DNA of 64,000 nt from NCBI GenBank assembly GCA_037974965.1, contig JBBPFI010000011.1, forward strand, positions 496,001 to 560,000, written 5' to 3'. Below are positions 50,547 to 62,647 of the stretch, piece by piece (the stretch's first letter is position 1; the number at the start of each line of letters is the position of its first letter). The position numbers and the translations under genes are program-made. Source of the DNA: Dacryopinax spathularia. Its lineage: Eukaryota > Basidiomycota > Dacrymycetes > Dacrymycetales > Dacrymycetaceae. Below the pieces are notes generated by a model. The model did not search any database. It saw only the letters and a program-made list of their open reading frames with translations, and had not been told where the DNA came from.

Positions 50547-52158
50547 CTAATTCGGCGTAACAGCAATCTTCAAACAATCCCGACTAGCCATCTTATCCAA
50601 CGCCTCTCCAAACCTGTCGATCGTATATATGTCAGTCACCATCCCCTTGACGTTCACTTTTCCCGAGTCGAGGTAAGCGACCGCACGGGGGAAACAGAAC
50701 GTCTGGGCGAAGGAGCCGATGATCTGGGAATGAGTGAGTGAGCGGAGCGGACGAGCGGACGAGCACGAGCAGAAGCAGAGGGGATGAGCATTCCGATAAC
50801 AGGTTCCCAGACTGCTCCAAAGTGGGGTATATGCGGGCCGGGAAAAAGAGAGGGGAGATGAAAAGAGGGAGCGGGAGAGATGTGGTGGGAGAGGGGGCAC
50901 GCACGGTAATCTCGTCACCGAAGATCTTCCCCGGGGACCAATGCACCAGCGCAGAATTGTCATACACGCCATAGACCATCAACGTCCCCCCACGGCGAAC
51001 ATAGTTGATCGCGTCGTTCGCCAGTTTCTCTACGCCGGTCGCTTCGATCTGCCCCGTGCGTCAGCATACAGCCTCATCCCTTGATATACTTCTCCCGCCG
51101 AACTGGCTCAGGGGGAGAAGAAATGGGGTGGGGGATGAAATGGGAACGGAAAGGGATGAGAAGAGGAAGAGGAGGAGGACATACAACAACATCAAACCCA
51201 TACCGATTCTCCCCCCTCAACCCCTCCCACTGCGCCTCCGGCTTCTCCCTATCCAGCTCCACATACCTATCCGCAACCCCCAGACTCTTCGCAACCTCCA
51301 TCTTCCTACCCTTATTCGCCGCCAGCGTAATATGCACCGCCCCATTAAGCCTCAATAACTGCGCCAGGATGAGACCCGTGGGGCCGGCCCCCATGAGGAG
51401 CACGCTGCAGCCTACGGGAGGACGCAGTTTGTCCATTCCGTGGATTGCGCAGGCCGCGGGCTCGATGAGGGTCGCTTCGATGTCGGAGAGGTTGTGGATT
51501 TCGTAGACTTTGGATTCGTGGCTGCGAAGTGCACGTCAGCGAGCGAGCTCATCCGTTGCAGCACTCGGGAAAGAGAGGGTGAACACGAGGAAAAACAGAT
51601 GGATGAAAATAGAAGAATGTGGACGCATACGCACAAAGTAACAAACTCCGCAAAACCCCCCTGGATCGTACACCCCTTACTCGTAAAATCCTCACACAAC
51701 AGGTCCTTCCCCCTCCGACAATAAAAACATTTCCCGCAGCTTATGCCGTTGTCCGCTACGACTCGCATACCGGGTTTGAACGCGGTTACGAGGGCACCGA
51801 CGGCGTGGATGCGGCCGGCGACTTCGTGTCCCGGGACGAGGGGGAATTGGGAGATGAATTCGCCGTGGTGGATATGGGCGTCGGTGCCGCAGATTCCGCA
51901 AGCTGATACTGCACGCAATGGGTATTAGCATATACCCTATTCATCTCTCCGAACGAGGTACGCATAGAACCGGAAGGCCGTGGAGGGGAGCAAGACGGCA
52001 ACAAAGAGACAAAGTGCGGAGAAGGAGGAACAGAGCGCACCCTTCACTAAGACCTCCTCGGGCCCGTACTGCGGAACGGGGATCTGCTTGACCTCAAAGT
52101 CCTCCGGCTTGTGGTAGTAGAGCGCTTTCATGCTCGTGGGGAGGGGGGAGTCGCCCAT
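50547..52158 (-). CDS. Zinc-dependent alcohol/polyol dehydrogenase (MDR family)
   Basis: Oxidises an alcohol, likely a sugar alcohol such as D-arabinitol or sorbitol, with NAD(P). About six exons, about 370 aa. The start is [20 protein letters not shown]. Catalytic zinc: [12 protein letters not shown] (Cys) and VPGHEVAGR (His/Glu). Structural zinc: four Cys in [18 protein letters not shown]. Then [14 protein letters not shown], the Rossmann motif [16 protein letters not shown], and [10 protein letters not shown]. It ends [10 protein letters not shown]. The substrate is inferred from overall likeness to fungal arabinitol/sorbitol dehydrogenases and is not certain. It is divergent from PRP3 over 559 bp. 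Confidence 0.88.
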
Positions 52159-52717
52159 GGTTGTTGACAGTTGTGCTGGGGTTGGCTGCTGGTTCACTGA
52201 GTCCACCTTATAGTAGATAGCTAGCAAGCCGAGTAGCAGGTGAACTAGGAGCAGGTGGCCGGAGGAGGAGGAGGACAAGAGAGGAGGACAAGGGAGGAGG
52301 ACAAGCCCGAGGAGGAGAGAACCCAGCCAGCACACCCCCTCCTCTCATCCCCTACCGGATAATTACCCGCCCTTCGACAACTCCAGAACAACCAACAACC
52401 GATCGGTGCATCGGAGTCGGCCCGGCTCATCCTCGGTGGAGTTCCCAATCGCGTGCACAACGCGCCTAGCCTGAGAGAAGCGTGGAAGGGGGTCGTAAGG
52501 GTGGATTGCCTTATTTGGCAGGGCGGATGTATTTCGCCTGTTCGTGTGCTGGGCGCGTTCAGGGCGTGAGTGACTTCACTCGACGACTGCTGCCACTCGC
52601 TGCTCTACTCATCGTCTAAAGGCTGTTGCATATACTTCGCTTTCTAGCTTCGACCAAACTTATACCACCTCCACTAGCAGCAGAAGAACTAAGATAGAGA
52701 GAAGAAGAAAAGAAAAG
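52159..52717. other. Divergent promoter between the dehydrogenase and PRP3
   Basis: 559 bp. Contains a GGAGGAGGACAAG-type imperfect repeat at about 52260-52320 (purine-rich). No gene or RNA recognised. Confidence 0.5.
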
Positions 52718-54975
52718 ATGTCAAAACGTCCACTCGAAGATGGCTCGGCATCATTATCCAAACGACCCAAAAAGTACGTCCCACTCCTCCTGTCCTTTCA
52801 AAGCGAGGACTAACGCGCCTATAGCGCGGTAAGCACTCACCCATGCATACATCCTCAACAAAGTTTGAATTGATCTTCTTTTTGGATAGCCGGAAGCAGC
52901 AGGCGATGCGGGGGTCAGTCCAGTTTTCGTCTGGGGAAGAGAGTGGTGTGCTGATCGTGTGGAACAGACATCAGCAGCAGCCCTAATAGCCCGAGCAAAA
53001 GCGGACATAGCGGCCAAAGTCGCTGCTCTAAAGGCGAAGTCCGCCCTTCCTACACCATCTCCGGCACTCGCGTCCCCCTCCCCCGGTCCTGGGACACCCG
53101 GTGTGGGCGGCAAGCCAGGAGGGGTGGGAGGTGTCGACCCGGATCTGGCGAGGAAGGTCGCTGAGGCTAAGAAATTGGTCGCGCAGCGAGTGGCTAAAGT
53201 AGAAGGAGCTGGTGTAGGGGCGGGGAATCCGTATCTCGTGCGTCATCCTCTTTTCCCTCCTTCCTCATTGCCCAAAGCGCTAACGAAGCTGCTACAGGCC
53301 GCCGCGCGTCCCTCAGCCCCCACCCCTCCTCCTCGCCCTATACCAACCACAACAGCAGCAACAGCAGCAACAACCCCAAGAGCAGGCAGCGCCGAGCCCG
53401 GCCCATCGGGCCAAGGCCTAGCGATGTCCGCCCATCCTCTCCTGCTCGAGCCTACCCAGCCTCGCGTAGTTAGCAAGAAAGACCGCTACAAGCCGATGCA
53501 GCCCAAGTTCTCCTCTGTCCGAGCGAACGCGCGTACCGCTCCTCCTCCCTCCGCCAGCTCATCAACATCCCTCACCTCTCTCCTCCCCCCAACTCTAACG
53601 TCCTCCGAACCTGCGCCTGTTAACCCCTATGCCGCCCCCGCTACCCCGACCGCCGAAGAGGGTGGCTTCGAAGGAGCTCCCAAGGAGAGAGCGGGCAGGA
53701 CGCTGAGGTTTAACCAGAAGGGGAAGTATATCCACCAAGCTGAGGAGATGAGACGGCAGAAACAGCTGGAGGAGCTGAAGGCGAAGATTGCGGCTGATGC
53801 GAAGAAGGCCGGGTTGGGCGGGGAGTTTGAGGTGTTGGAGAAGAGCGTTAAGGTGCGTCATACGCTTCTCCCTCCTGTTCTGCGACTGGTGGAGTGTTAG
53901 CTGGAGAGATGTTGACGCCGTAATGGTATTTGTGCAGCACGACCCTCCCCCGCCCGTCGAATGGTGGGACGAATCCCTCCTCCCCACCAAATCCTACGAT
54001 GACTATGCCCGAGGCCTCACAACGATCTACAACCCCGCAGGCCCCATAACCCTGTTCATCCAGCACCCCATCCCCATCCCGGCCCCGTGGGAGAAACACG
54101 ACGTCGCTCTGCGCTCCCTAATGCTCACGAAAAAAGAGCAGAAGAAGATGCGTAAACAACGCCGACAAGCTGAGCTGCAGGATCATCAGGATCGCGTCCG
54201 CATGGGGCTCATTCCTCCGGATCCGCCAAAGGTCAAGCTGAGCAATATGATGCGTGTCCTTACCTCCGACGCGGTCCAAGACCCGACAAAAGTCGAAGCC
54301 CGTATTCGGCGGGAAGTAGCCCAACGGCGACTCCAACATGAGAAGATGAACGAGTCCCGCAAACTGACCGACGAACAGCGTCGCGAGAAACTCGAAGCCA
54401 AGAAAGCCGAAGAGGAAAAGAAGGGCCTGTTCGGAGCAGTATTCAAAGTCCGCACCTTGGCCGATCCGTCGCATAAATTCAAAGTGCGCAAGAATGCGGA
54501 CCAGTTTGGTTTGACGGGGATATGTATCCTCAACCCGCAGTTCGCGCTGGTATATGTCGAGGGCAGCAGGAAGGCGGTTAAGGGGTATAAGAGGCTTATG
54601 TTGGTGAGGATTAAGTGGACTGAGGCGGCGCAGGCTAGGGCTGGGGAGGGCGGAGATGTCGAAATTGACTACGGCGAGGCCGAAGGCTCTGCTGCTCCCA
54701 ATGGTCAGCCGGGGCCGTCCACTTCCGCTGCCTCCTCATCAACAGCCGTCGCGAAAGTAGACGGCACAGACGGGGAAGCGCCGGTTTCGCTAGAAAACAA
54801 CAGATGCGACCTCTGCTGGGAAGGCCCGATCCGCGAACGCGCATTCACGAACTTCCGCCCCAAAGCATGTCCGACGGACGCGCTTGCGAAAGAGGCGCTG
54901 GGGGAGAAATTGAAGGGGTTTTGGGACGTGGCGAAGAATTGGGTGCCGGAGGATGAGGTGGGGGCTGTTGTTTGA
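52718..54975 (+). CDS. PRP3: Pre-mRNA splicing factor PRP3 (U4/U6 snRNP)
   Basis: Holds U4/U6 duplex RNA in the tri-snRNP before activation of the spliceosome. Six exons, about 644 aa: 52718-52773, a 4-nt exon 52825-52828, 52890-52913, 52968-53236, about 53298-53852 and about 53939-54975. The start is MSKRPLEDGSASLSKRPK. Features: Ala-rich helix (AALIARAKADIAAKVAALK), FNQKGKYIHQAEEMRRQKQ, HDPPPPVEWWDE, and the PRP3 domain with PIPAPWEKHDVALRSLMLTK. DUF1115, the RNA-binding end, covers DPSHKFKVRKNADQ, ALVYVEGSRKAVKGYKRLML and RIKWTEA. The C-terminus runs beyond the usual end, with a CDLCWEG stretch (Cys-x2-Cys). Confidence 0.93.
52825..52828 (+). other. Predicted 4-nt microexon of PRP3
   Basis: CGCG between a 51-nt intron (52774-52824, CTAAC branch) and a 61-nt intron (52829-52889). 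Both have good GT/AG ends (GTACGT, GTAAGC). Including it completes Asn-Ala and keeps the frame. Skipping it brings an early stop in the next exon. Confidence 0.55.
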
Positions 54976-55089
54976 TCGATGTTCTTGTTGCTTCGTCTTT
55001 TACGTATTTAGGCGGAGCTGTGCGGGGCTGGGAGGAGGCTTGGCTGGGAAGGGAATGCATGTATTAATCTACGACATGTGAATGCGTGG

Positions 55090-57548
55090 TCAAGCTGCTG
55101 GCGCGGCCTCTGCGACCTCTGGATCCTCCGTAACCGCAGCAGAGTCCTCGACCTCCATCGCCTCAGTATCCCCTTCTGCGGTCTCCCTGTGGCTAGCCGC
55201 TTCCACCACCTTGGCAGACGTCCCCACAGCAGCAGCAGCAGCCTCAGCCTTATCCCTCGCCTTCTTCGCCTGCTCCACACCGGTCGGCGAGACGTCCTCC
55301 CCAAAGATCCTGAGTGACAGCGCACTGCGCGCTTTCTTGTCCAGCAACAGACCGGCAGAAGCGGCCGCTTTCCAGAGAGGGAGGATGATGGGCTGCTTGA
55401 AGCTCTCTGATTCTGCTGGTTCGACGCGGACGAGGTAGCTCGTTCCCGCTAGCAACTGGATAAGCATCTTGATAGATCCAGGCAGTTGAGAGAGGACGTA
55501 CGCTTTTCTCTCAACGCAGGCCGGAACGGTTCCGTCAGCTGCTCAAACGTGGGATTATACCCCGCCAACAACACCCTCAGATCGTCCATCCCCGCACTCA
55601 AGATCTCCTCCGCCTTCACATGCGGCAAAACAAGCGAAACACCATCATGCAAGAACCTGAACGCTTTCCCCGCACCCGGAGTGCCGTGGTCCGCGATCAC
55701 TTTTGTGCCGCAGTTGATGAGCCTGATGCGGGAGGTGTCGTTGTTCTGCAGAATGGACTTGATTATCTCGTTGGTCAGGTAGACGGAGCGGATGGAGTCG
55801 CCTTTTGTGGAACGGGCGAAGAGGAGGTGGGAGGGGAAGGTGGGGAGGACGTTGAGCGTTTTCCTGCCACAAGCACGATTAGCATGCGCCACAGCGGTCG
55901 GGCGTAGGAGCACGTACAAGCCCTCTTTCATCTGCTCGTTATCCTCCGCAATGTACTGGAAAGGCTGCTCGGAGTAGGTCCCGCCTGTTGTACCCTCTAG
56001 ATCTTCCTCAGCCTCCGCTTTTGTTCGCTTTTGCTCGGGCTGACCGTCGAGCTCATCGTCTGCCTTTCGCTTTTGTGATGTGATGTCTTGTTCTGTCCGA
56101 GGGGCAGGCTCCGGTTTAGGTGCTTTCTGAAGGAGTGCAACGAAGAAACCGCCTGTGTCCTGGTCTTGCGGAAGGATTCGCATACTAATGCAATTCAGTT
56201 TCCCCATTATTAGGAGAAACTGGGATACGCACCATCGCTCAAGATGCAGCGACTCCACATTCTCCGGCGGCCAGCAAGTCTGCGCGACCCGCTTATTCAC
56301 TTCCTTTCCAGCAATATACTCCTCATACTCCCTAAATGTATCCTTCGTCGTCCCCTCCCTATCGATCGCGACCGTCCACTTGCTCATCCCCGGTCTTCGG
56401 ATCAGACCGGGCAGCTTATCGGACACGTCAACAATGCTGAACTCTTCGGAGGACTCGTTGATCGCTGCGGCTAAGACGGCTTCGTTTTCTACGGGGTTGA
56501 GCGAGCAGGTGGAGTAGACGAGAAGGCCGCCGGGCTTGAGCATCTTCATTCCTCGTAATAAGATCCGGAGTTGCAGGCTGTGAACCATTAGCGGGCAGGC
56601 GGACAGAAGTGCGCATATACGTACCCATGCATGCCGTTCGGAGCGGTGATGCTCCAGTCTCGCCAGATATTGATGTTCTTCCGTAGAGTGCCGTCACCCG
56701 AACAAGGTACATCAGCAAGAATCCGGTCAAACTTCAGGTTGGTGAGGCCCGTGCTGGAGCTCTCAGAGGGTATCTTGATACTCGGAAAACCGGATGCGTC
56801 GAGGTTGGTGACCATCAGCGCAGGTGACGCCAACCGGCCGGCCTGATGCACAAGCATGTGTGTCCGTTTGTAGTCCGAGTCATTGGCGATAAGCAGTCCA
56901 GACGGGATCGACGTTGCGGTAGCCACATCGGCAGCATGAAGCGCTTCGATAAGCTGAGCAGACTTGCTCCCCGGTGCAGCGCACATGTCCATCACATAGT
57001 GATGCGGCTGCACGTCCAGCAGGAGGGGAGGGATCATGCTGACCAATTCTTGGCGAGAGATATTGCCAGCATCTGTTTCATATACCAAGAACAGCTGAAA
57101 CCGCCGGAACTCTTCGGACTTGCGTAGCACCTTTTTGGCGAGGTTGAGTTGCCACACAAGGCCTTGCGGGTACCAGGAGATCTGTTTTGGTGGATCGACG
57201 GGTTGACCCTCAAACTCGATCCCCGTCAAGTGCGGAATATAATGGCTCTTGATATACTCGTTCAGTTCCTGAGCCGTCGCTCGACTCCCAGTAACGCGGA
57301 ACGTGGTAGGCAGAGGAGTATGCATGACACGAAGGAACTCGTCCCATTCCTCGGGCTTCATAATCTTCTGCTTTTCGTAGTACGCCCGGAACTTTGCGTT
57401 GTCTGGAGGGACGTCCCAGGCGTCGGTCCGATCTTTTGTGGCTGGAGCATCGCCCTTTCCTTTGTACGGCTTCTGTGGCGAAATTATCAACAATGATGTC
57501 AATCGGAAGAAAACTTGCAAAAAGTACTTTTACACGATTTCGGCCCAT
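55090..57548 (-). CDS. NCL1: tRNA (cytosine-5) methyltransferase, NSUN2/Trm4 type
   Basis: Makes m5C in several tRNA positions in the nucleus, using SAM. Six exons, with start codon MGRNR cut off at once by an intron, about 760 aa. Features: KFRAYYEKQKIMKPEEWDEF and TFRVTGSRATAQEL in the N-terminal part; SAM site MDMCAAPGSKSAQLIEAL; DYKRTHMLVHQ and TNLDASGFPSI; first catalytic Cys motif ILADVPCSGDGTLRKN; second Cys motif YSTCSLNPVENEAV. A charged C-terminal half includes a KRKADDELDG-type nuclear-signal stretch and an Ala/Glu-rich tail. Its promoter region (725 bp) is shared with the small Cys-rich gene. Confidence 0.93.
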
Positions 57549-58272
57549 GATGACGGGTAACTGGATCCTGATTCGTTCCAGATACCGGTCGAGAGAGTAT
57601 AATAGTCCTACAGGAAGGTCAGCCAGGCAACCGTCGCCGCTCAATGAACGCACAGACCTTTCAGGAACTTCTCCTTGTCCTCCTCGTCGCGCAAGCTAAA
57701 TTTGGATGCCGAGCGCGGAGGCAAAGACGTTGAGGCTGATGAGATTGCTGCCGAGGGAGGTGTTTGCTCGCGTGGACCGCGAATTCTCCCGAAATGCGGG
57801 GTAATCGGGATCGTGTGATGCGTTGCGGGGTTTCAGTGATGGGCTTGTTGGTTGACAATGTACTCCGACAATAGGGGTTAGAATGAGTTAAGAGCCCTTT
57901 GAGGTTGTTCTGCAAGAGCACAGCAGATCTACGAACCCAACCTTACTTTGAAGGAGAGGTTGTTTCTGTATAGAAATCGCTATTCCTGACCGGTGGGTCT
58001 GATGTCGCCTTACCCCGCGCCAAGACCCCTTAACCTTCCGAATCCGGGCACGCCACATGCGGGGTCAGCAGGTCACCTGTCCCTCTTGCTCCCCCCAGAC
58101 CCAGCCCGAACTGGGCAGTGCCCCCATTCGAAAAGTCCTTATAAGCCAGCGCAGGGCGAGAATGGGGTGCTTACAGGGCTTGTCTGTCGACTGCCACCAC
58201 GCTCCCTTGACCTTGATCTTAGACCTTCACCCTTGTCGAAGAGACTTCCGTTGTGTATAAGTGAAGGATAGC
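57549..58272. other. Divergent promoter between NCL1 and the small Cys-rich gene
   Basis: About 0.7 kb with no supported gene. Short minus frames near 57661-57921 look like chance. The region includes a G/C-rich centre and shows no TATA box. Confidence 0.4.
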
Positions 58273-58763
58273 ATGGCTGAGCTTAGCACTTCCCCCACCG
58301 ACTCTTCGTCGTCTGTTGAGATCAACGACGCTCTCTTCTGCCAGCATGGAAAGGAAGTCGTACGTCCCCTCCTCGCATCACAACCCTGACTTGGAATCAC
58401 TAACCATTGCCCCAGTGCTCCGACTGCTCTTTCGACGGCCGCGAAGACAACAACACCTTCTTCGGCGTATGTCCGCTCTCCATCTCTCTCCCTCACCAGC
58501 GCTGACAAAGAACAGTTCGACCCCACCGACCGCGAGCCCCTCTCAGTGCCCGACTACGCAGTGAACAAAGAGGGCAAATACAACTGCAAGAAGCACGGTT
58601 CGGACAGTACGCCCTCTATCCTTCCCTCATCTCCGTCTCAACTAGCTAACTTGGGTGTTGTGTAGCGTGCAACCAGTGCTACAACTGGAAGAAGCAGATC
58701 ACGAAGCTTAACAAGGAGGCTAAGAAGCACGGCAAGAAGGGTAGCGGCTCCAACTTGTTCTAA
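58273..58763 (+). CDS. Small Cys-rich protein, about 107 aa, unknown
   Basis: Four exons joined in phase. The start is MAELSTSPTDSSSSVEINDA. Two Cys/His clusters are visible: LFCQHGKEVCSDCSFD, with C-x6-C-x2-C plus a His, and YNCKKHGSDTCNQCYNW, with C-x2-H-x4-C-x2-C. They look like a paired or split zinc-binding module. The C-terminal tail is basic (KKHGKKGSGSNLF). I do not recognise a named family; the MYND-like spacing is only partial. Strict splice sites and a compact structure argue for a real, conserved gene. Function unknown. Confidence 0.75.
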
Positions 58764-59155
58764 GCAGTTTACTTCCCATTTAGCGGGGTTGGATGACATC
58801 AGTGTTGTTCGGGTGAGGGATGTATGCGCGTGGAGGTTGAGGGTTGAGGGGTTGTATGTATGTAAGGCTGCTGTGTTTGTATGTAGGCTAGCTGTATGCG
58901 GGTTGTAGGGCATGTGTATGCATATGGTTTGTTGCTGTAACCTGCGGATCCGAGCGTCTGTGTGCGTTCTCGCCGAGCAAGAGTAGACATCTATGATGGC
59001 AAGGACGGACGTGACGGAGAGGTGACGCGTCTCCCATCGTACCGGGCCTCTTGCCGCTGCTTGGACAACATCCTCAATCCGCGTCCTCAGAGGATCAAAA
59101 GTTAAGCACACAACGCATATACAAAGCCAATCTAGTTACATCGTCCATCTAGACT
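58764..59155. other. Intergenic region, repeat-like TATG/TGTATG
   Basis: 392 bp between two convergent genes. Contains short TGTATG-type repeats near 58850-58925. No gene recognised. Confidence 0.5.
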
Positions 59156-60674
59156 CTACTCCTCCGCAATATCATACCCCGCAGTATACAGCACCGCAGC
59201 AAACGTAACCTTCGCAATACTCCTAATCTGCTCCACATCATACCCCGTCCGATTACTCACATCGCCAGAATTATGATACATCGGGTCCACAATAGGTCCA
59301 GCGCGCTCAAAGACCTGCGTGGCGGTGTATCCCTGTTCGTGGAAGCTCTGGTGGTCGGAGCAGCAGGCGTAGGTGTACCCGACTGTGAGCTCGGGCGAGT
59401 AGATTTGGGAGAGGTTGGACACTAGGTAGGCGGCGGAGGGCGAGCCGATCGTTGCGGGCAGGCCCAGTTGAGCGGGCTCGCGTGGGTCGTGGTACCCGAG
59501 CATGTCGGCTTGGATCATTAGCGCGATGTCGACTCCCTCGGATTTGAGTTCGCCTGCGCATATAGTCAGCTATTTGAACAGCACAAGGTGAGAGATGCTT
59601 ACAAGCATAAGCCTTGGACCCGAGGAGACCCTGTTCCTCACCGGCAAAAGCGACCAGCTCGACCGGTCGCTGGAAAGTGACCTTCCGCGAATGGATAGCA
59701 TGAGCAATCGACAACAAATGCGTCGTTCCACTGCCATCATCATCGCCCCCCGGAGCCCGCGTAGAGCCAAACGAGCCTCTCGAATCATAGTGCGCAGAAA
59801 GGATGACCCTATCCGTAGCATTCGTCGACGGCGCGAACTTGCACACCACATTCGGCGCGAATCCGGGGAGGAAGTCCTTTTGCTCGCAGGTGGCGCCGGA
59901 GGCTTCCATCTGGGATTGGATCCAGTCTGCCGCCTCGAGTGCTCCCTTGGAGAAGGAATGACGGGAGAGGGGGCCGACACCGTCTTCCCCTGTTAGCCAG
60001 CGGACGTTGCTGAGCATCCGGGCGGGCGAGAGGGCCGAGAGGAGGGAAGCGACTTCGGGATCGAACTTTGGTTTCTTGGCAAGGACTTCGTCTACTCGGG
60101 AGGAGGAGGGTGCGGTCGTGGTGTGGGGTACGCGGGAGAGAGCGTACATGCTCACGTAGCGGGGAAGGTAGAGGTCCGAGAAGGGTGCTTGCGGAGGCAG
60201 CGAGATGAGCGCCGAGTTGTGCGAGAGGAAATGGAGCATGGGCGTCATGCTCTGGATCCTGACCTGATCTTCTCCTGGGACCAGAAGTGCAGGCTGGCTC
60301 GACGTAGACGTAGTGAGGTCCATGATCCACATAGTGAACGTCGCATCGTTCATAACGTGCGGGTCGTCCTTCCCCATCACCGACCGATCATACTGATCCA
60401 CCTGGACCCAGAACAGCCTACGCTCCTCCGGGTCAAAGTCCATCACGTCCAAATGCCCTGACTCGAACGTTCCGAAGAACGAGCCGTCACCATTGACGGA
60501 CTCAAGGCACTCCACAGTGGGGATATAGATCGAGCGGGGCGGGTTGCCGTACCTCCCATAGTAGGCGTCTGCTACACAGGCAGGGACGTTGTCGACCGGG
60601 TTGTTGGGGACGATGAGCGCCGACTGGGCGAGTGCCAGGCTTGGGAGAGCGGCGAGGGCGAGTGAACGACGCAT
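59156..60674 (-). CDS. Secreted M28 leucine aminopeptidase-like zinc peptidase
   Basis: Removes N-terminal residues from peptides outside the cell, using two zinc ions. Two exons (intron near 59555-59603), about 490 aa. A signal peptide (MRRSLALAALPSLALAQSA) is followed by a long propeptide-like domain (through about residue 260), typical of fungal M28E aminopeptidases. Metal ligands: His in ILSAHYDSRG, Asp in GGDDDGSGT, Glu-Glu in VAFAGEEQGLLG, Asp in MLGYHD, and His in YHNSGD. It ends TAGYDIAEE. Shares a 492-bp promoter region with the ABM-domain gene. Confidence 0.92.
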
Positions 60675-61166
60675 CCTGAGGTGGTGGGAGAAGGAGAGGG
60701 GAGGTCGTGTGAGAGAGGAGAGGGGCCGCGTATGTTGGCTGAATGAGTGGTCGATAAGGGGTTCAGCGTGCCAAGAAGCCTGTTAGAAGCCGGACCCTGA
60801 TCCCCGCAGGCTTGGTATATTATTGGACGACGACCGTTGTTAACTGTTTGTACTTCAACTAACTCAGTTACTGCAAGCAGTACTATTATCAATTGTCAAT
60901 CAATCACCTTGGACTGTACTTGGCTGGCTGCGCCCTCGGTTTGACGAGCCTATGCGTATGGGTAATCCTGAAGTCACATCAATATTGTCGTACAGATCCA
61001 TCTGCCTCCACCCCGCGGCAATCCTTTGAGCCGACCCTTAACCCCGGACAGCGACAGCGAGTTCATGGCGAAATATATGTAGGTGACAGCGTCCAGCAGA
61101 GGCTGGCTGGCCGGTCCCGCTTGCCTTCATCCTCCCCACCAAGTCACCAGTCATATCAAACGAACC

Positions 61167-61648
61167 ATGTCTGACACCTTCGAGCATTTCACCGGCGAGA
61201 TCCACATCATCGCCCGTGTACGTCCCTGCCCCATCACCCTACCGCAACGCGCTGATGACGGTCCATACGCCAGCAAACCGCCAAACCAGGCAAAGCAGAC
61301 GAGCTCGTAAGCCTTCTCAAGGCCGTCAAAGCCTCCTGCGACAGCGATGCCGAGCCCGGCTGCACGCGATACGATATCATCCGGTACGGGGACGAGATCT
61401 GCGTTGTGGAGAAATACGATAATGCTGCTGCTATCCATACGTGCGTCTCCTCAGATGGTTTTGGGTTACGGATGGGTTGGGATAATGTGGGGACAGGCAT
61501 ATGAATACGCCGCCGTTTAAGTATTTGGGGACGAGGAGGAGCGAGCTGGTTGTGGTGCGTTCTCTCCAGTTCATACTTGACATTATCACAAACTCACTAT
61601 ACACTGCAGGATGGCAGCCGTGTCGTCAAGTTCTACGAGTCGACTTAG
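61167..61648 (+). CDS. ABM (antibiotic biosynthesis monooxygenase) domain protein
   Basis: Small protein of the dimeric alpha-beta barrel fold, which includes cofactor-free monooxygenases and YgiN-like quinol enzymes. Four exons joined in phase, about 104 aa. The start is MSDTFEHFTGEIHIIAR. Family features: KPGKADELVSLLKAVKA, EPGCTRYDIIRYG, CVVEKYDNAAAIHTH, and PPFKYLGTRRSELV. It ends SRVVKFYEST. The biochemical role is not set by sequence. It may act in quinone redox or detoxification. It is divergent from the M28 peptidase. Confidence 0.85.
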
Positions 61649-62134
61649 GTTGAAGAGGACGTTGTGTGGAGATAACGAGACGCTCCGACTTATGAACACG
61701 AATGAGTTGCTGTCTTAGAAACGAATGTTGATGCTTACCTGTTTCGGCTTACCTGAGGCACGATTGCGCGACGATACTGTACAATGCTTGGCCACCAGAA
61801 CTCGAGTCTGAAGGTGCGCTCATCCCGGAAAAGGTTTCTCCAACGTGTGCCTTCGGCCAAGGGTATTCCGTCGAACACCACCCTCGCCGTGCGGTCACTC
61901 CAAGCCCCACCGGAGTTAAGCAGAAAGCGAGTCAGCACCATTCACTCGTGCTGGCACGATCGGAGCTTGCCATCTCTACCGTTGGTCCGGATCTCGTGCA
62001 GAGGCAGAGGCATAATCCGCCGCTCTCATGTCCAGCTTGGAGATCCGACCTCCTTTCACCCGGTCGGGATGGACTATCGCCGTGGACCACCAGGGCAAAA
62101 GTCGTTCGACTCTCCGACCCCCTGTGTGGAGCGG

Positions 62135-62560
62135 GGCTGCTGTCCTTTGTTGCGAGGCTACGGACTGCCGTGCTCCCCCCACTTGGTCTTGCTCTCAACC
62201 CTCATCTTGCGCGTCAACTGTCAGGTCGACATAACGACGTCCGACCTACTATTGCCGGGGTAGGCGGAATGGACTACTCTGTCGACCAGCGCGGAAGGCA
62301 TTCGGCCGGTCGACTGCTTCTGCGGCGCGGGGCTGCTGTCCCTTGTGATACGGCTGCGGACCGCTGCACTGTTCCCACTTGGTCTTGCTCTCAGCTCTCA
62401 TCTTGCACCCCAACTGTCAGGTTGAGATAATGACGTTCGACCTACAACCCCCGGGGCGGACTCGGACTAGGCTGTCGACTAGCGCGGAAGACGTGGAGCT
62501 GCTGTCCTTTGTTGCACGGCTTTGGTCCGCCGCTTCAGATATGTCCTCTGTGCGTCTTGC
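62135..62560. repeat. Degenerate tandem repeats, unit about 165-200 bp
   Basis: GCTGCTGTCC(T/C)TTG recurs at 62135, 62331 and 62497. Each is followed by a CGGACTGCC/CGGACCGCT-like stretch, then CTTGGTCTTGCTCTCA and CAACTGTCAGGT. Imperfect copies also extend left to about 61900. Unit lengths are 196 and 166 bp. No protein-like reading survives across the copies. Confidence 0.75.
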
Positions 62561-62610
62561 TATGCGCTCTTATCTTGTGCTGCTCTTGGCTTGTTCGCAT
62601 CGAGAGGCTC

Positions 62611-62647
62611 GGCGAGCCATACACCGAACCGGCGAGCCATACACCGA
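62611..62647. repeat. 20-bp perfect tandem duplication
   Basis: The phrase GCGAGCCATACACCGAA occurs at 62611-62627 and again at 62631-62647, a period of 20 bp, with three bases (CCG) between copies. Together with the larger repeats it marks a rearrangement-prone stretch. Confidence 0.85.
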
